Part shown: positions 26,367 to 35,626 of the stretch, piece after piece
Layout: each line of letters begins with the position of its first letter
Position numbering within the stretch: the first letter of the stretch is position 1
NCBI RefSeq assembly: GCF_040372045.1
Contig: NZ_BAABWH010000003.1
From: Thalassolituus sp006212115
GTDB taxonomy: Bacteria > Pseudomonadota > Gammaproteobacteria > Pseudomonadales > Oceanobacteraceae
Strand: one strand, 5' to 3'
DNA: 64,000 nucleotides
Position numbers and translations under genes: made by a program
The notes under the pieces: model-generated
What the model was told of the DNA's origin: nothing
Database searches by the model: none
What the model saw: only the letters and a program-made list of their open reading frames with translations

Positions 26367-27827
26367 ATGTTTTTTGAGCAGGAACGGGGGCAGTTTTTCC
26401 GCCCGCTAACCGGTAAGTATCGAGCCCAGGTGATGGAGTGTCTGAAAGAACTCTACCAGCGGCTGTATAGTTCCAGCAGTGCCGATTACGGACAGGCTAT
26501 CCAGCGTGACACCGTGATTGAAGTGTTTCAGGAGGCGCTGGTCCGGGCCCCTGTGTTGGCAGATGGCTACGACAGTGACGATGAGTCCAGTGACAGTCGT
26601 TTCCGCACCAGTCGCGAGCAGGCGGGCTGGGTGTTGAATCAGCTGATCGAGTTTGGCTGGCTGGAGAAACAGGTCGACGAAGCCAACCTGCAGAGTACCT
26701 TTGGATTTACCCGTTATGGCCGGCAGTTTACCGAGCCATTCATCGAAGAAAGCAGAGCGATGGCACGAACCCGTCATCGTAATACCCGTAATACCCGCAA
26801 CTCTCTGGAATCCTTTCAGGAGCGCGGTGACATCTACGACCTGCTTGATGCCTACGAATATTCCGAGCGCATTATCAGCGACTTCACTGACGTGATTGGC
26901 GAGCTGGAAGAGCGCAAGCGCGATCTCGTGCGCGAGATGGAAGACCAGCTACTGATTGAGCGAGCCAGTGAAGCGTTTTTCGATTTTATGGAAAACCGGT
27001 TTCAGCCGGATCTTTCCGTACGTTTGTCCGCCGATAACGTTGAAAAGCACCGCGACCAGATTCAGGGCCTGATTGAAGGTATTCGCAAGCAGGACGTCGA
27101 GTTCAAAGCGCGTGCTGAAAAGCGCTTACGGGAACTGTTGCCCGAGCTGGCCAAAGAGGGAAATTCCGTCTTGTGGACTATTCTGGACGGCATTGAACTG
27201 CGTATGCGTAATGCCAGTGACATTATGCTTCCTGCATTGCGACGCGCCCTCCAGAGCTTTACTAAGCGGGCTGACATCATTATCCGTCAGATGAGCTATC
27301 TGGCGTCGCAGCAACACAACGATGTGCTGGCAGTCTGTAAGCACTTATCCTCGCTGCCAGAGAAAGAACAGGCGGACGCATTAGAGCGAGCGGGAGAACT
27401 AATGGAAGTGCCGCAGGTGCGTCTGGTCGACCCAGCTTCTGTGCGCATTCACGCCAGCCGGACCCGACAGAAAATTGAAGCGGCTCTGGACGATGGCAAG
27501 GGCGACTTTGATGTGGACGCGCGGCGTGAGATATACGTCCAGCAGGTTCTTGATCAGGCGTTCCTGGTTAACCAACAAGCATTGCGCCACTTTATGAGCA
27601 GCAAGCTCAGTAGTGGCAAACGAATTTCGACACGCGACATACCGATTGAATCCGCACAGGACTTTCTCGCCGTTGCTCACGCGATCGGTCTTGGGGCAGC
27701 GGACGGGTTGTCGTCTGAGTTCGAATTTCGCATCGATTACGATGATAACCCTCGTGACGAACACGGCGAGGGTTACTTCATTAAAAAAGATCACTTTACC
27801 TTTGAGCTTGTTCAGAAACAGTCCTGA
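26367..27827 (+). CDS. mksF: Condensin MksF subunit (kleisin; JetA-like)
   Basis: MksF is the kleisin-type subunit of the MksBEF condensin, related to MukF and to JetA of the Wadjet system. It would bridge the SMC heads of MksB and bind MksE. The frame is open from 26262, but the ATG at 26367 gives the family-like N-terminus MFFEQERGQFFRPLTGKYRA, so I choose it (486 residues). The N-terminal part looks like a winged-helix region. The protein is rich in long amphipathic helices (about residues 140-330), consistent with coiled-coil contacts. It is the first gene in mksF-mksE-mksB, 26 bases before mksE. The family call rests on N-terminal pattern, length and operon position. Confidence 0.85.
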   Translation: MFFEQERGQFFRPLTGKYRAQVMECLKELYQRLYSSSSADYGQAIQRDTVIEVFQEALVRAPVLADGYDSDDESSDSRFRTSREQAGWVLNQLIEFGWLEKQVDEANLQSTFGFTRYGRQFTEPFIEESRAMARTRHRNTRNTRNSLESFQERGDIYDLLDAYEYSERIISDFTDVIGELEERKRDLVREMEDQLLIERASEAFFDFMENRFQPDLSVRLSADNVEKHRDQIQGLIEGIRKQDVEFKARAEKRLRELLPELAKEGNSVLWTILDGIELRMRNASDIMLPALRRALQSFTKRADIIIRQMSYLASQQHNDVLAVCKHLSSLPEKEQADALERAGELMEVPQVRLVDPASVRIHASRTRQKIEAALDDGKGDFDVDARREIYVQQVLDQAFLVNQQALRHFMSSKLSSGKRISTRDIPIESAQDFLAVAHAIGLGAADGLSSEFEFRIDYDDNPRDEHGEGYFIKKDHFTFELVQKQS

Positions 27828-27853
27828 ATCAGCCCAGCCAGAAGAATTGAATT

Positions 27854-28768
27854 ATGTTGCATGAAATAGATCGGGAACTGGAAAAAGAAGGCCTCAGCCA
27901 GAAAGACTACTCTGAGCTGTTGGTACGACTTTTAGACTACGGCGTAATTTGCCGCGACGAATCTCAGGTAGAGCAGACACTGTACGACCGTTACGTTCGT
28001 ATCGAAGAATTAGTGGGCGAATATCTTTCGGTTCTCGGTATTCGTATACAGCACGATAAGCGATTCCAGTTTATTCGTTTATATCCGCCCGGTGCACAGG
28101 TGCCAGGTATGGACGAGGACCAGCAAAACGCAGGTAACCCCGCGTTTCGTCAGCGTTTAAATCAAAGCGAAGTGGCATTGATTCTTGTGCTGCGTGCGCA
28201 ATATGACAAGGCGCTTCGCGAAGGTGCAGTCGACGAGCAGGGTTGTGTGATGGTCTCTCTGGAAGGCCTGACCATTGCTATGAAAAACCTGCTCAAACGC
28301 AGTCTGCCTGACAACGTTACCGAGCGGAAAGCGCTTTTTCGCAAACTCCGACAGATGCGGCTGGTACAGCTTCAGAATGAAGACAGCGTGCATGATGGCG
28401 ATATCTGGCTTCGTATACGCCCGATGATCATGAGCTATGTCAGTGATGAAGTACTGACGGAACTGATGGCTTCTGATGACGAAGACGACCAAAGCGAAAC
28501 GCCAGATGCTCAGGGCGAAGCGTCAGAGGCTCAGAACGATGTTGAAAGTCAGGATGAAATCGCAGAGCCAGAAACAGAAATAACCACAGCCGGAGAGCAG
28601 CAGGCCGACGCGTCTCAAAGCGATCCGCTGGATGAAAATAGGACTGATGAGGCATCGTCAGACGAGCCTCAGGCATCGGACAACGAAGGCGATGAAGCTG
28701 ATTCCAGCGTCGTATCAAATGACGATGATTCCGATACCAACAAACCCGTCAGTCTGTTCGGAGAATAA
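27854..28768 (+). CDS. mksE: Condensin MksE subunit (JetB-like) with acidic C-terminal tail
   Basis: MksE is the small accessory subunit that binds the MksF kleisin, equivalent to MukE and JetB. Residues 1-206 form the conserved winged-helix-rich domain (LVRLLDYGVICRD, RLYPPGAQVPGM, SEVALILVLRAQYDKAL). From residue 207 to 304 the sequence changes abruptly to a low-complexity tail of Asp, Glu, Ser, Ala and Gln, almost certainly disordered and strongly acidic. The last residues, NKPVSLFGE, end the acidic stretch with a short hydrophobic motif resembling a DnaN clamp-binding pentapeptide (QL[SD]LF). The tail is unusual and is discussed as a finding. The gene ends 6 bases before mksB. Confidence 0.85.
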   Translation: MLHEIDRELEKEGLSQKDYSELLVRLLDYGVICRDESQVEQTLYDRYVRIEELVGEYLSVLGIRIQHDKRFQFIRLYPPGAQVPGMDEDQQNAGNPAFRQRLNQSEVALILVLRAQYDKALREGAVDEQGCVMVSLEGLTIAMKNLLKRSLPDNVTERKALFRKLRQMRLVQLQNEDSVHDGDIWLRIRPMIMSYVSDEVLTELMASDDEDDQSETPDAQGEASEAQNDVESQDEIAEPETEITTAGEQQADASQSDPLDENRTDEASSDEPQASDNEGDEADSSVVSNDDDSDTNKPVSLFGE

Positions 28769-28774
28769 CAAGCC

Positions 28775-31700
28775 ATGTTCCTGAAGAAGTTTATCTACAT
28801 CAACTGGGGCAATATCCCTGCAACCGAATTTGAATTTGGCCCAATTAACTTGCTGTCCGGTGGTAACGGGTCGGGCAAAACAACAGCAGCAGATGCGATC
28901 CAGACCATCATGACTGCGGCGCACGATACTCTGTTCCATTATAACCCGGGTCAGGACGAGGCGACTCAGCGCGGACGCGGGAAGAATGTTCGGACGCTGG
29001 CGTCTTATGTGCTCGGTTGTGACGATGGCAGTTACGCGCGACCTAACGGTGCAGTGGGTTATCTCGCCGCGGTTTTCTACCCGACTCAGGGTGAGAGCGG
29101 CGATCCGTTTACGGCCATTATTGGCGTAAGTGCAACGGTAGACCGAGCGGGTGGCGCGCCGGTTGCGCGACAGAATGACATTCAGTTTTTTATTGTTGCA
29201 GGTGAAGAGCTGACCCAGAGCGATTTTCTCCTCAATATCGATGACTCTCAGCAAGAAGTGATTCCACTGGGGAAATTGACTAAAAATCTGTCGCAGCGCA
29301 TCAATCCGAACAGCGTAGAAAAGTACGATACTAAGAAACAATATCTGCGCCGCTTGTATGGCGCATTGCGTGGTCGTAACGATGCGGTTCCAGAGCGGGA
29401 AGCTATGAACGCAGCGCGAACGTTCTCGCGGTTTATGGCCTACAAGCCAGTCAAAAGCATCAATGGTTTCGTGGCTAACGAAATTCTTGAAGCGAAAGAC
29501 ATGGGCGATGCCATTCGCAGTGTTTCTGATTTGATGAAGACCATTTATGCGATGGAATCGGATGCCAATAAACTGGCCGAATCCATTGAGATGCTGAGTG
29601 GCACACGTGACAGTGCCGGACGCTACATCGATCAATGGATCGACTACAACGTACTGGAATACACAGCTGCTCGAAGTCGCTATCTGAACGATCAGAAAAA
29701 CTATCTCAACGCGAAAGAAATTCAGCAGCAGATTCGTGAGTCGCTGAATAAAACGCAGAAAGAGCGGGATGTTGCTCAGGATCGTCGTAAGCAGGTACGA
29801 GAGCAATTAATCAGCATGGAGGCGCGCCGTCAGGGTATTGATGCGCTTCAGGATAAGGATGCTGCCGAACAAGCACTGAACGACGGTAAAGCGAAGCTGC
29901 AACAGCAGGCGATTCCGCTACTTGAGCAGGATCAGATGCTGCAAGCGTCTTTGCGAGCAACTGAGCTACTTTATGGCGCGCTGCAAAAAACAAATGTGGC
30001 AGCCGAAATACCGTCTCTTGGCAGTAAGCGTATCGCTGAGCAAGCCCGCGAAGTACTGGCGATTAAAGATAACGGCGCCGTCGACTTTCGCAAGCTGCTG
30101 GGTAAAGACTGGATTGATTTATCACCTCTGGAAGCCCACCTCGATGATGCACGTGCGCAGCAGAGTCTGGTAAACAGCTGGCGCGAGCGCTTCCACGATA
30201 CTGAGCTTGAAAGCAGCGGCGTATCACTGCGTGATCAGATTGCACGGGTTGCTGATCGCCGTGATCAGAAGTTGCAACAAGCAAAGCATCGTATGGTGCA
30301 AAAACAGAACGAAATCGCTAGCCTCGAAGCACGTCAGGCGACCTATCCCGGATACGTACGTCAGGCACTGGAAGCGATTATGCGTGAGTGTCCTCAGGCA
30401 GAGCCTCGTGTCCTGGCTGACTACGTTGAAGTCACCGACCCGGATTGGCAAAGTGCGATTGAAGGTTATATCGGTGGTGCGCGTTTCAGCATCATCGTTG
30501 AGTCCGCGTTCGAAGCTGAAGCAGCGCATATTCTTCGCCAGATTCCGGGTGGAAGTCGTGCCCGTGTTATTCAGGGCGAAAAAGCGAAAAAAGACAGCGA
30601 GCGGATGAAGATTCCATCGAATTCAATTATTCACCTGATGGATTTCGAACACGCTACCGCACGTTATTATCTTGAAGCCAGTTACGGTACCGTCGAGCAG
30701 GTCGCCGATATCCAGGCGCTGCGTATGACACGCCGCGGTGTGACCAAAGAAGGTCTGGGTTCTGGCGCGTATTCTATTTATCGTTGCGATCTTGAAGATG
30801 CGGATCTTGTGTTCGGTCTCGGTGCGCGCGAACGTGCGTTGGCGGCCAAGCGCAGTGAAGTAAACATGCTCGAAGATGTCGCCAATGAAGCAAACTATCA
30901 GCTTCGTCAGGCTCAGCAGCTTCTCGATGCAGTGAACTTACTGCGACACGTCAGTTTTGCCGATCAGATGCAAGCCATGCTGGATACCCAGTATGCAATG
31001 ACACAGGCAGAGAACTCCCTTAAGGGCGTCGATATTTCCAGCTTCGGAGATATCGAGCATGAGTTTACCGCCCTGAAAGAAAAAGCGGACGATCTCGATG
31101 CTCAGATTAAAGAGCTCGATGGTGAGCTGGGACGCTTACAACAGCAATTAAATGACGCTGAAAAAGGCGTAAAAGCGCTTAGTGAACATCAGGAACAGAC
31201 TTCCGATGTCGCCGATGCCAAAGAGAGTGCATTGCGTTCTATTGTTGGGATCTGGCCTGATTTCGATCTTGAGAAGCGTCTTGAGCAGGCAGACAAAGAG
31301 GCAGAAGAAAGTCCGGTCGATGCGATTGAGAATCTGCGTAAATCGGTTTCGCAAGAGCTTAACTCCATCGCCTACGAAATCGAGCGTAATATTACCGAGC
31401 ATAACCAGACCTGCCAGACCGTCGATTCTATTGTCTATACACCGGACTACCGCGATGAACACGGTGCCAAGTTCTTCACGTCTGTTTGTGATTTACAGCG
31501 CGAAGTTGAGCGTGTGCACAACCGTCTGAAGAACAACATTCTGGTTGAGAAACAAGACAAACTGCATCAGCTACGTGAGAGCTTTAATAACGTCTTTGTG
31601 ACAAACCTATGTCACTCTATTTATCAGGCTATCAACGATGGCAAGCGCATCCTTGAAGACCTGAACAAAGAGCTGGCGCACCATCAGTTTGGTGCCGACC

Positions 31701-32416
31701 GTGAAACCTACTGGTTCGATTGGGAATGGGTACCTGAGTACAAAGAGTACTTCCAGTTTTTCGATGAAGTCATTAAAAACCCATCCTTGGGTGACGGGGC
31801 CACACTGTTTACTGCAGAACTGTCCGCCAGTTCGGTAAAAGTCCGTGATCAATTGATGAACATGCTGCTTGATGAAGACGAGCAGAAGGCCATGCGTGAA
31901 CTCGAGCGTATTTCCGACTATCGTAATTACCGTTCGTACGAAATTTATAAGCAGCCAGCCAATAAAGACCCAATTGCACTATCGCAGTACGGCACGGGCT
32001 CGGGTGGTCAGCTGGAAACACCGGCTTACATCATCCGTTCAGCAGCGATTACTTCAGCATTCCGATTTAATGAAGGCGATACACACCTGCGTATTGTGCT
32101 GGTGGACGAGGCCTTCTCTAAAATGGATGAGACCCGTTCTAAAGAGGTGATTAACTACCTCACAGAAAGTCTGGGGCTTCAGTTACTGTTTATCATGCCG
32201 ACAAGTAAATCCGGACCATTTATGGATCTGGTATCCAACCAGTTTGTATTCTCGAAAGTACCACTAACCGGCGGTCTGAAAAAAGGTGAGTTGCAAACCC
32301 GGGTATTGGTCGACAGGCAGCAATGTAACCAGGAAAAGGTGAAAGAGCTGTGGGCGAACCATCGCCGCACAATACGGCACCAGGCCTCGCTCGACTTTAT
32401 GGAAGAGTTTGCCTGA
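28775..32416 (+). CDS. mksB: Condensin SMC-like ATPase MksB (JetC-like)
   Basis: MksB is the SMC-like ATPase of the alternative condensin, expected to act on DNA topology. The N-terminal head has Walker A GGNGSGKTT with Lys35. The C-terminal head has the ABC signature GTGSGGQ (about residues 1073-1079) and Walker B IVLVDEAF (Asp1111, Glu1112). Between them are long helical segments of coiled-coil character (about 280-480 and 650-1000), with a hinge-like globular region near 500-640 (ADYVEVTDPDWQSAIEGYIG). At 1213 residues it fits MksB/JetC better than MukB (about 1490). Its stop overlaps the start of the globin gene by one base (TGATG). Confidence 0.92.
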   Translation: MFLKKFIYINWGNIPATEFEFGPINLLSGGNGSGKTTAADAIQTIMTAAHDTLFHYNPGQDEATQRGRGKNVRTLASYVLGCDDGSYARPNGAVGYLAAVFYPTQGESGDPFTAIIGVSATVDRAGGAPVARQNDIQFFIVAGEELTQSDFLLNIDDSQQEVIPLGKLTKNLSQRINPNSVEKYDTKKQYLRRLYGALRGRNDAVPEREAMNAARTFSRFMAYKPVKSINGFVANEILEAKDMGDAIRSVSDLMKTIYAMESDANKLAESIEMLSGTRDSAGRYIDQWIDYNVLEYTAARSRYLNDQKNYLNAKEIQQQIRESLNKTQKERDVAQDRRKQVREQLISMEARRQGIDALQDKDAAEQALNDGKAKLQQQAIPLLEQDQMLQASLRATELLYGALQKTNVAAEIPSLGSKRIAEQAREVLAIKDNGAVDFRKLLGKDWIDLSPLEAHLDDARAQQSLVNSWRERFHDTELESSGVSLRDQIARVADRRDQKLQQAKHRMVQKQNEIASLEARQATYPGYVRQALEAIMRECPQAEPRVLADYVEVTDPDWQSAIEGYIGGARFSIIVESAFEAEAAHILRQIPGGSRARVIQGEKAKKDSERMKIPSNSIIHLMDFEHATARYYLEASYGTVEQVADIQALRMTRRGVTKEGLGSGAYSIYRCDLEDADLVFGLGARERALAAKRSEVNMLEDVANEANYQLRQAQQLLDAVNLLRHVSFADQMQAMLDTQYAMTQAENSLKGVDISSFGDIEHEFTALKEKADDLDAQIKELDGELGRLQQQLNDAEKGVKALSEHQEQTSDVADAKESALRSIVGIWPDFDLEKRLEQADKEAEESPVDAIENLRKSVSQELNSIAYEIERNITEHNQTCQTVDSIVYTPDYRDEHGAKFFTSVCDLQREVERVHNRLKNNILVEKQDKLHQLRESFNNVFVTNLCHSIYQAINDGKRILEDLNKELAHHQFGADRETYWFDWEWVPEYKEYFQFFDEVIKNPSLGDGATLFTAELSASSVKVRDQLMNMLLDEDEQKAMRELERISDYRNYRSYEIYKQPANKDPIALSQYGTGSGGQLETPAYIIRSAAITSAFRFNEGDTHLRIVLVDEAFSKMDETRSKEVINYLTESLGLQLLFIMPTSKSGPFMDLVSNQFVFSKVPLTGGLKKGELQTRVLVDRQQCNQEKVKELWANHRRTIRHQASLDFMEEFA

Positions 32417-32829
32417 TGTCAGCCTCCTATGGCGTCGAGGATGCATCCTATCGCACAGCGGGAGAATTTGATGGCGTTAAAGCCCTCGTTGATGCATTTT
32501 ATGACGCTATGGAGACCCTGCCCGAAGCATCTCAAATCCGAGAGATGCATCCAGCCGACCTCACGGAATCGCGAGATAAGCTAACGCGGTTTTTATGTGG
32601 TTGGCTGGGTGGCCCGCGTTTATATCGTGAGAAGTACGGACCTATTGCCATTCCACCGGCTCACGCGCATTTGAAGATTGGCGAGGCGGAAAGGGATGCC
32701 TGGTTGCTCTGTATGGAAGAAGCCTTGAAAGGACGACCCTATTCAGATGATTTCAAGCAGTACCTGATGACGCAATTATTCGTGCCAGCTGAGCGTTGTC
32801 GTATGGCATCACAGGTTGCCAATCGTTAG
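32416..32829 (+). CDS. Group II truncated haemoglobin
   Basis: This is a small haem protein of the 2-on-2 globin group II (TrHbII), which binds O2 and may detoxify NO or peroxide. The family signatures are present: SRDKLTRFLCGWLGGPRLY, then the proximal-His region HAHLKIGEAERDAWLLCMEE with a His at the F8 position and the conserved Trp (G8). The frame is open from 32350, but the ATG at 32416 overlaps the mksB stop and gives the usual globin length of 137 residues, so I use it. The TGATG overlap means the globin is probably translated from the mks mRNA. No functional link between condensin and globin is known to me. Confidence 0.92.
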   Translation: MSASYGVEDASYRTAGEFDGVKALVDAFYDAMETLPEASQIREMHPADLTESRDKLTRFLCGWLGGPRLYREKYGPIAIPPAHAHLKIGEAERDAWLLCMEEALKGRPYSDDFKQYLMTQLFVPAERCRMASQVANR

Positions 32830-32877
32830 TGTCCATGGTCTTATTGATCCAACCACAATAACAACGACACCACCGCT

Positions 32878-33327
32878 ATGATATTTCTACGCCGAGCCGC
32901 TATGTCTGGCTTTCCGTCAGGCCTGTTCTCAAGTGTGCTCTCTGGTCTTCTGTTAACCGTTGCGTTCAGTACTCACGCAGAGACTATTAATGACTACGCT
33001 CTCTGGAACATTAAAAGTGATCCAAGTGAAACGCGGTGGATACAAATACGTGAATTTCAGCGCTACCGTGGTGAAGAAATCTTCCATATTGACGTTTATT
33101 CTCGTGAAAATGGCGATATGCAGGAGCTGGCTATGCGACTTGCAGACCATATCGCGATTGAGAAAGAAGCATTGCTGAACAGCATTGGCCAGCCAGTAGA
33201 GACTGGGGTGCCGGATCGCATTGCCTACGATCAGGCGGTGACATCTTGGATGAAGACTCCAGCGTCGCAGCGCGAAGTATGCCGTCGCCCGGTTCAACGT
33301 TGTCTTGACCCGCTTTTTGCAGACTAG
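32878..33327 (+). CDS. Unknown secreted protein
   Basis: I do not recognise this family. The 149-residue protein has an N-terminal basic stretch and hydrophobic core ending in a likely signal-peptidase site (FSTHA-ET, about residue 35), so it is probably periplasmic. A start at the Met nine codons downstream (32902) would give a more compact signal peptide. The mature part of about 115 residues is hydrophilic, with two Cys near the C-terminus (CRRPVQRC) that could form a disulfide. It lies 48 bases after the globin gene on the same strand and may be the last gene of that transcript. Confidence 0.65.
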   Translation: MIFLRRAAMSGFPSGLFSSVLSGLLLTVAFSTHAETINDYALWNIKSDPSETRWIQIREFQRYRGEEIFHIDVYSRENGDMQELAMRLADHIAIEKEALLNSIGQPVETGVPDRIAYDQAVTSWMKTPASQREVCRRPVQRCLDPLFAD

Positions 33328-33384
33328 TAACGCAGAAAATAGCAGACTAGATCACTAGCGGGTCAGAGGTGTCGTTGGATTAGT

Positions 33385-34779
33385 TCAGTAACCTCGTTCT
33401 ATCAGATCCTTCATCACCTGCTCGTAAAAGTCTGCCACGTTGCCTCGGTACGGCGGACGCTCCTGTAGCCAGGCATCCTGAGGGCCATAGTATTTATTCC
33501 GGCCGGTAAAGTAGTTATGAAAATAACCATGGCTCAATATATTTCCGTCGAGCGTTTTTATGTGCTGAAAATTACTCGAGCCATCTGCGCACGCTGCATA
33601 GCCAATTGTATCGAAATTCTGTGAGTCCATGGTGGTATATCCATCGTTCTGCCCGTAGAGGGCTGTGACCCCGAGGTAGAAGGTGGCATCCCCCCAATAT
33701 TCGTAGTCCCACGAGCGAATACGTGCGGCATAGCTGAAATAATCGACGCCGTTGCAGTTCTCATTTTCTTCATTTACGAGCTCATACCAGCCCCGTTCGG
33801 TTACGCCTATTTCCTCCAGCAATGCATCCCAGGCCTGTTCGTCGCGCAGAAAGTCCTGTTGCATATAATGTTCTGACAATGATGCAAGGCCACTGAGAAA
33901 AGCGCGGAATTGACCATGCAGATCGAAATTGTACTCGAGCGGATTGCTGCGGTCGTAGCCTTCAACCAGAACCAAGGGTTGGTCATACAACTCCTGGTCC
34001 GATTGCGCATCACCAACTTCCCGCCACATCAGGTCGGTATTCAGGCGCTCGCCTTCTTCAAATTCCCAGAAGGCTTCACCGGCGACAGGATCAACCCATC
34101 CGTCTCCGAATACATAATTTGAGAGATACATACCACTGATTCCGATCGTCGCAATTTCTGCACCCTGATGCTCCCCGGATAAGCCGACGACAGCTGCAAC
34201 ATGGCGGCGCATCCGATCACCATTTGAGTTTGCATCATCTACAGGAAGAACAGTCGTCATAAAGCGAGCATCCTGAGTACCCTGAGACGTACCTATGATC
34301 ACTACTTTTTCGGCACCGGTGTCGTTCAGGGCCTGTAGCACGGTATTTCGTAATGAAGCCGCTCGGACGTGATAGGTTGCGTAGGCGGGTTTATCGGCGA
34401 TAAATACGTCGTTACCGCATGCCTCCAGTCGGTCGACGATGTCCTTACTGAAGTAGCGGTGGTATTGCGCAATATCGTTCGTTCTTTTCAGGCGCGTGTC
34501 ATAAAGATTTGCGACTCTGGGCGGCAGATCGGCTTCATTCGCAGGAAGTTCCCACTCCAGACAGCCTTGATCATCACTCCAGTGGGCGCAGTATTTTTGA
34601 AGATTATCGCTTTCGCGGTTCATGCATTCACTCGGTGTCCAGCTGTCCGGGCAAATTGTTCGCAAGCCAAAATGATGTGACAACACGATGGGGTAACGGA
34701 GCTGGCATTGGCTGATTTCAGCAGATGATGCATAGGGAATCGAAAAAAGCGATGCGGAAACAAGCAGGAACCATTTCAT
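33385..34779 (-). CDS. Secreted lipase/esterase-like alpha/beta hydrolase
   Basis: The N-terminus is a typical Sec signal peptide (MKWFLLVSASLFSIPYASSA). The mature protein begins with a hydrolase-like strand (YPIVLSHHFGL), and the nucleophile motif is GTSQG (Ser165), preceded by VVIIGTSQGTQD. This pattern resembles bacterial triacylglycerol lipases of the alpha/beta hydrolase fold. Several cysteine pairs (for example CPDSWTPSEC and CAHWSDDQGC) suggest disulfides in an extracellular or periplasmic enzyme. The ATG at 34779 has GGAG eight bases upstream. It is monocistronic; substrate unknown. The 464-residue length is longer than family I lipases, with an insertion between the first strand and the nucleophile. 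Confidence 0.75.
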   Translation of the reverse strand: MKWFLLVSASLFSIPYASSAEISQCQLRYPIVLSHHFGLRTICPDSWTPSECMNRESDNLQKYCAHWSDDQGCLEWELPANEADLPPRVANLYDTRLKRTNDIAQYHRYFSKDIVDRLEACGNDVFIADKPAYATYHVRAASLRNTVLQALNDTGAEKVVIIGTSQGTQDARFMTTVLPVDDANSNGDRMRRHVAAVVGLSGEHQGAEIATIGISGMYLSNYVFGDGWVDPVAGEAFWEFEEGERLNTDLMWREVGDAQSDQELYDQPLVLVEGYDRSNPLEYNFDLHGQFRAFLSGLASLSEHYMQQDFLRDEQAWDALLEEIGVTERGWYELVNEENENCNGVDYFSYAARIRSWDYEYWGDATFYLGVTALYGQNDGYTTMDSQNFDTIGYAACADGSSNFQHIKTLDGNILSHGYFHNYFTGRNKYYGPQDAWLQERPPYRGNVADFYEQVMKDLIERGY

Positions 34780-35001
34780 TTTAAATCTCCATAAGATCCG
34801 TGACAGGCTTACACAAACATAGTCAATCTGATGCGATCAACTACGCCATTTCCTATGGCACATACGGCCAATTTGTCCTTCTTGTTGGTTCCTTATCAAG
34901 ATAACTGATGCTGTGACTTGCAAATCACGACAACACTCGGCTAACTGAAGCGACCGCTGTATCAACGTTTAAATCAACTATCGTATCGATCCGAGCTATT
35001 T

Positions 35002-35598
35002 ATGATGCCTGTTAAATTATTGAATGGATTCGTGGCGGTTGCTTTGGCAACCAGCATCGTGAGTTGTGCGCAGTTGCCTGCTTCAACGTCTGAGGCTGAA
35101 GAGTCGCGGCCTGCTCCCATGGCGGCTGAGGCGTGCCTTGGCACAACTGATCTACCTACCTCCATGAAAGACAGTTTTGTGCCCGCGGTTGACGCAGGTT
35201 TGTTGGCTCAGGCGATGGGGGAGCCCGGCAAAGGAGGCCTATGTCAGGGGCAGGTATATATCAGTACGGGTATCAAACAAGTGATTTTGCACAGGGCCTG
35301 GAACAGCACGAATCCAGCGAGTCAGTATGGTAAATGGTGGGCATTTTCGAGACCTGATGGCAAGGTTGCGCAATATCGCGAGGACTATGAGATCTGTTAC
35401 CAGTGGTCTCCTCTCGACAAACTGGTGACCTGTGAGATTAAGGCTGGTACCAAAGTAGTAGTCGGTAATGGGCAGAGTGCGCAGTGCTCTCAATATTTGT
35501 CGTACGGCGTATCGGCCAGTCAGCAGGTGTTTATTACCGACGCGGCTAACTCGGTAACCAATTGCAGGACGTACGATGCCATGATGAGTTGGCAATAA
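35002..35598 (+). CDS. Unknown lipoprotein
   Basis: I do not recognise this family. The N-terminus is a lipoprotein signal with lipobox IVSC (about Cys22), followed by a Ser/Glu-rich linker, so the protein should be lipid anchored. The mature domain has at least six further Cys (for example CLGTTD, GLCQGQV, EICYQWS, VTCEIK, AQCSQY, TNCRTY), mostly followed by polar residues, which suggests several disulfides. The start could be 35002 or the adjacent ATG at 35005. It is followed after 28 bases by two further plus-strand unknowns, probably in one transcript. Confidence 0.7.
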   Translation: MMPVKLLNGFVAVALATSIVSCAQLPASTSEAEESRPAPMAAEACLGTTDLPTSMKDSFVPAVDAGLLAQAMGEPGKGGLCQGQVYISTGIKQVILHRAWNSTNPASQYGKWWAFSRPDGKVAQYREDYEICYQWSPLDKLVTCEIKAGTKVVVGNGQSAQCSQYLSYGVSASQQVFITDAANSVTNCRTYDAMMSWQ

Positions 35599-35626
35599 AC
35601 GATAAAACGTAAATGGAGATGGTCTC

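Noticed and set aside
26262..27827. mksF starting at 26262 with a 35-residue extension
   Set aside because: The extension overlaps the promoter region of the divergent kinase gene, and the ATG at 26367 gives the family N-terminus.
28715..29806. 363-codon minus-strand open frame opposite the start of mksB
   Set aside because: It is antisense to the well-supported MksB head domain, has no ribosome-binding site and a biased, shadow-like composition, so it is not a gene.
32350..32829. Globin starting inside mksB at 32350
   Set aside because: The first 22 codons would be out-of-frame mksB sequence; the ATG overlapping the mksB stop gives the normal globin length.
26367..32829. A complete Wadjet anti-plasmid system
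   Set aside because: The TOPRIM nuclease subunit JetD/MksG is missing in the window, so only the condensin part can be claimed.
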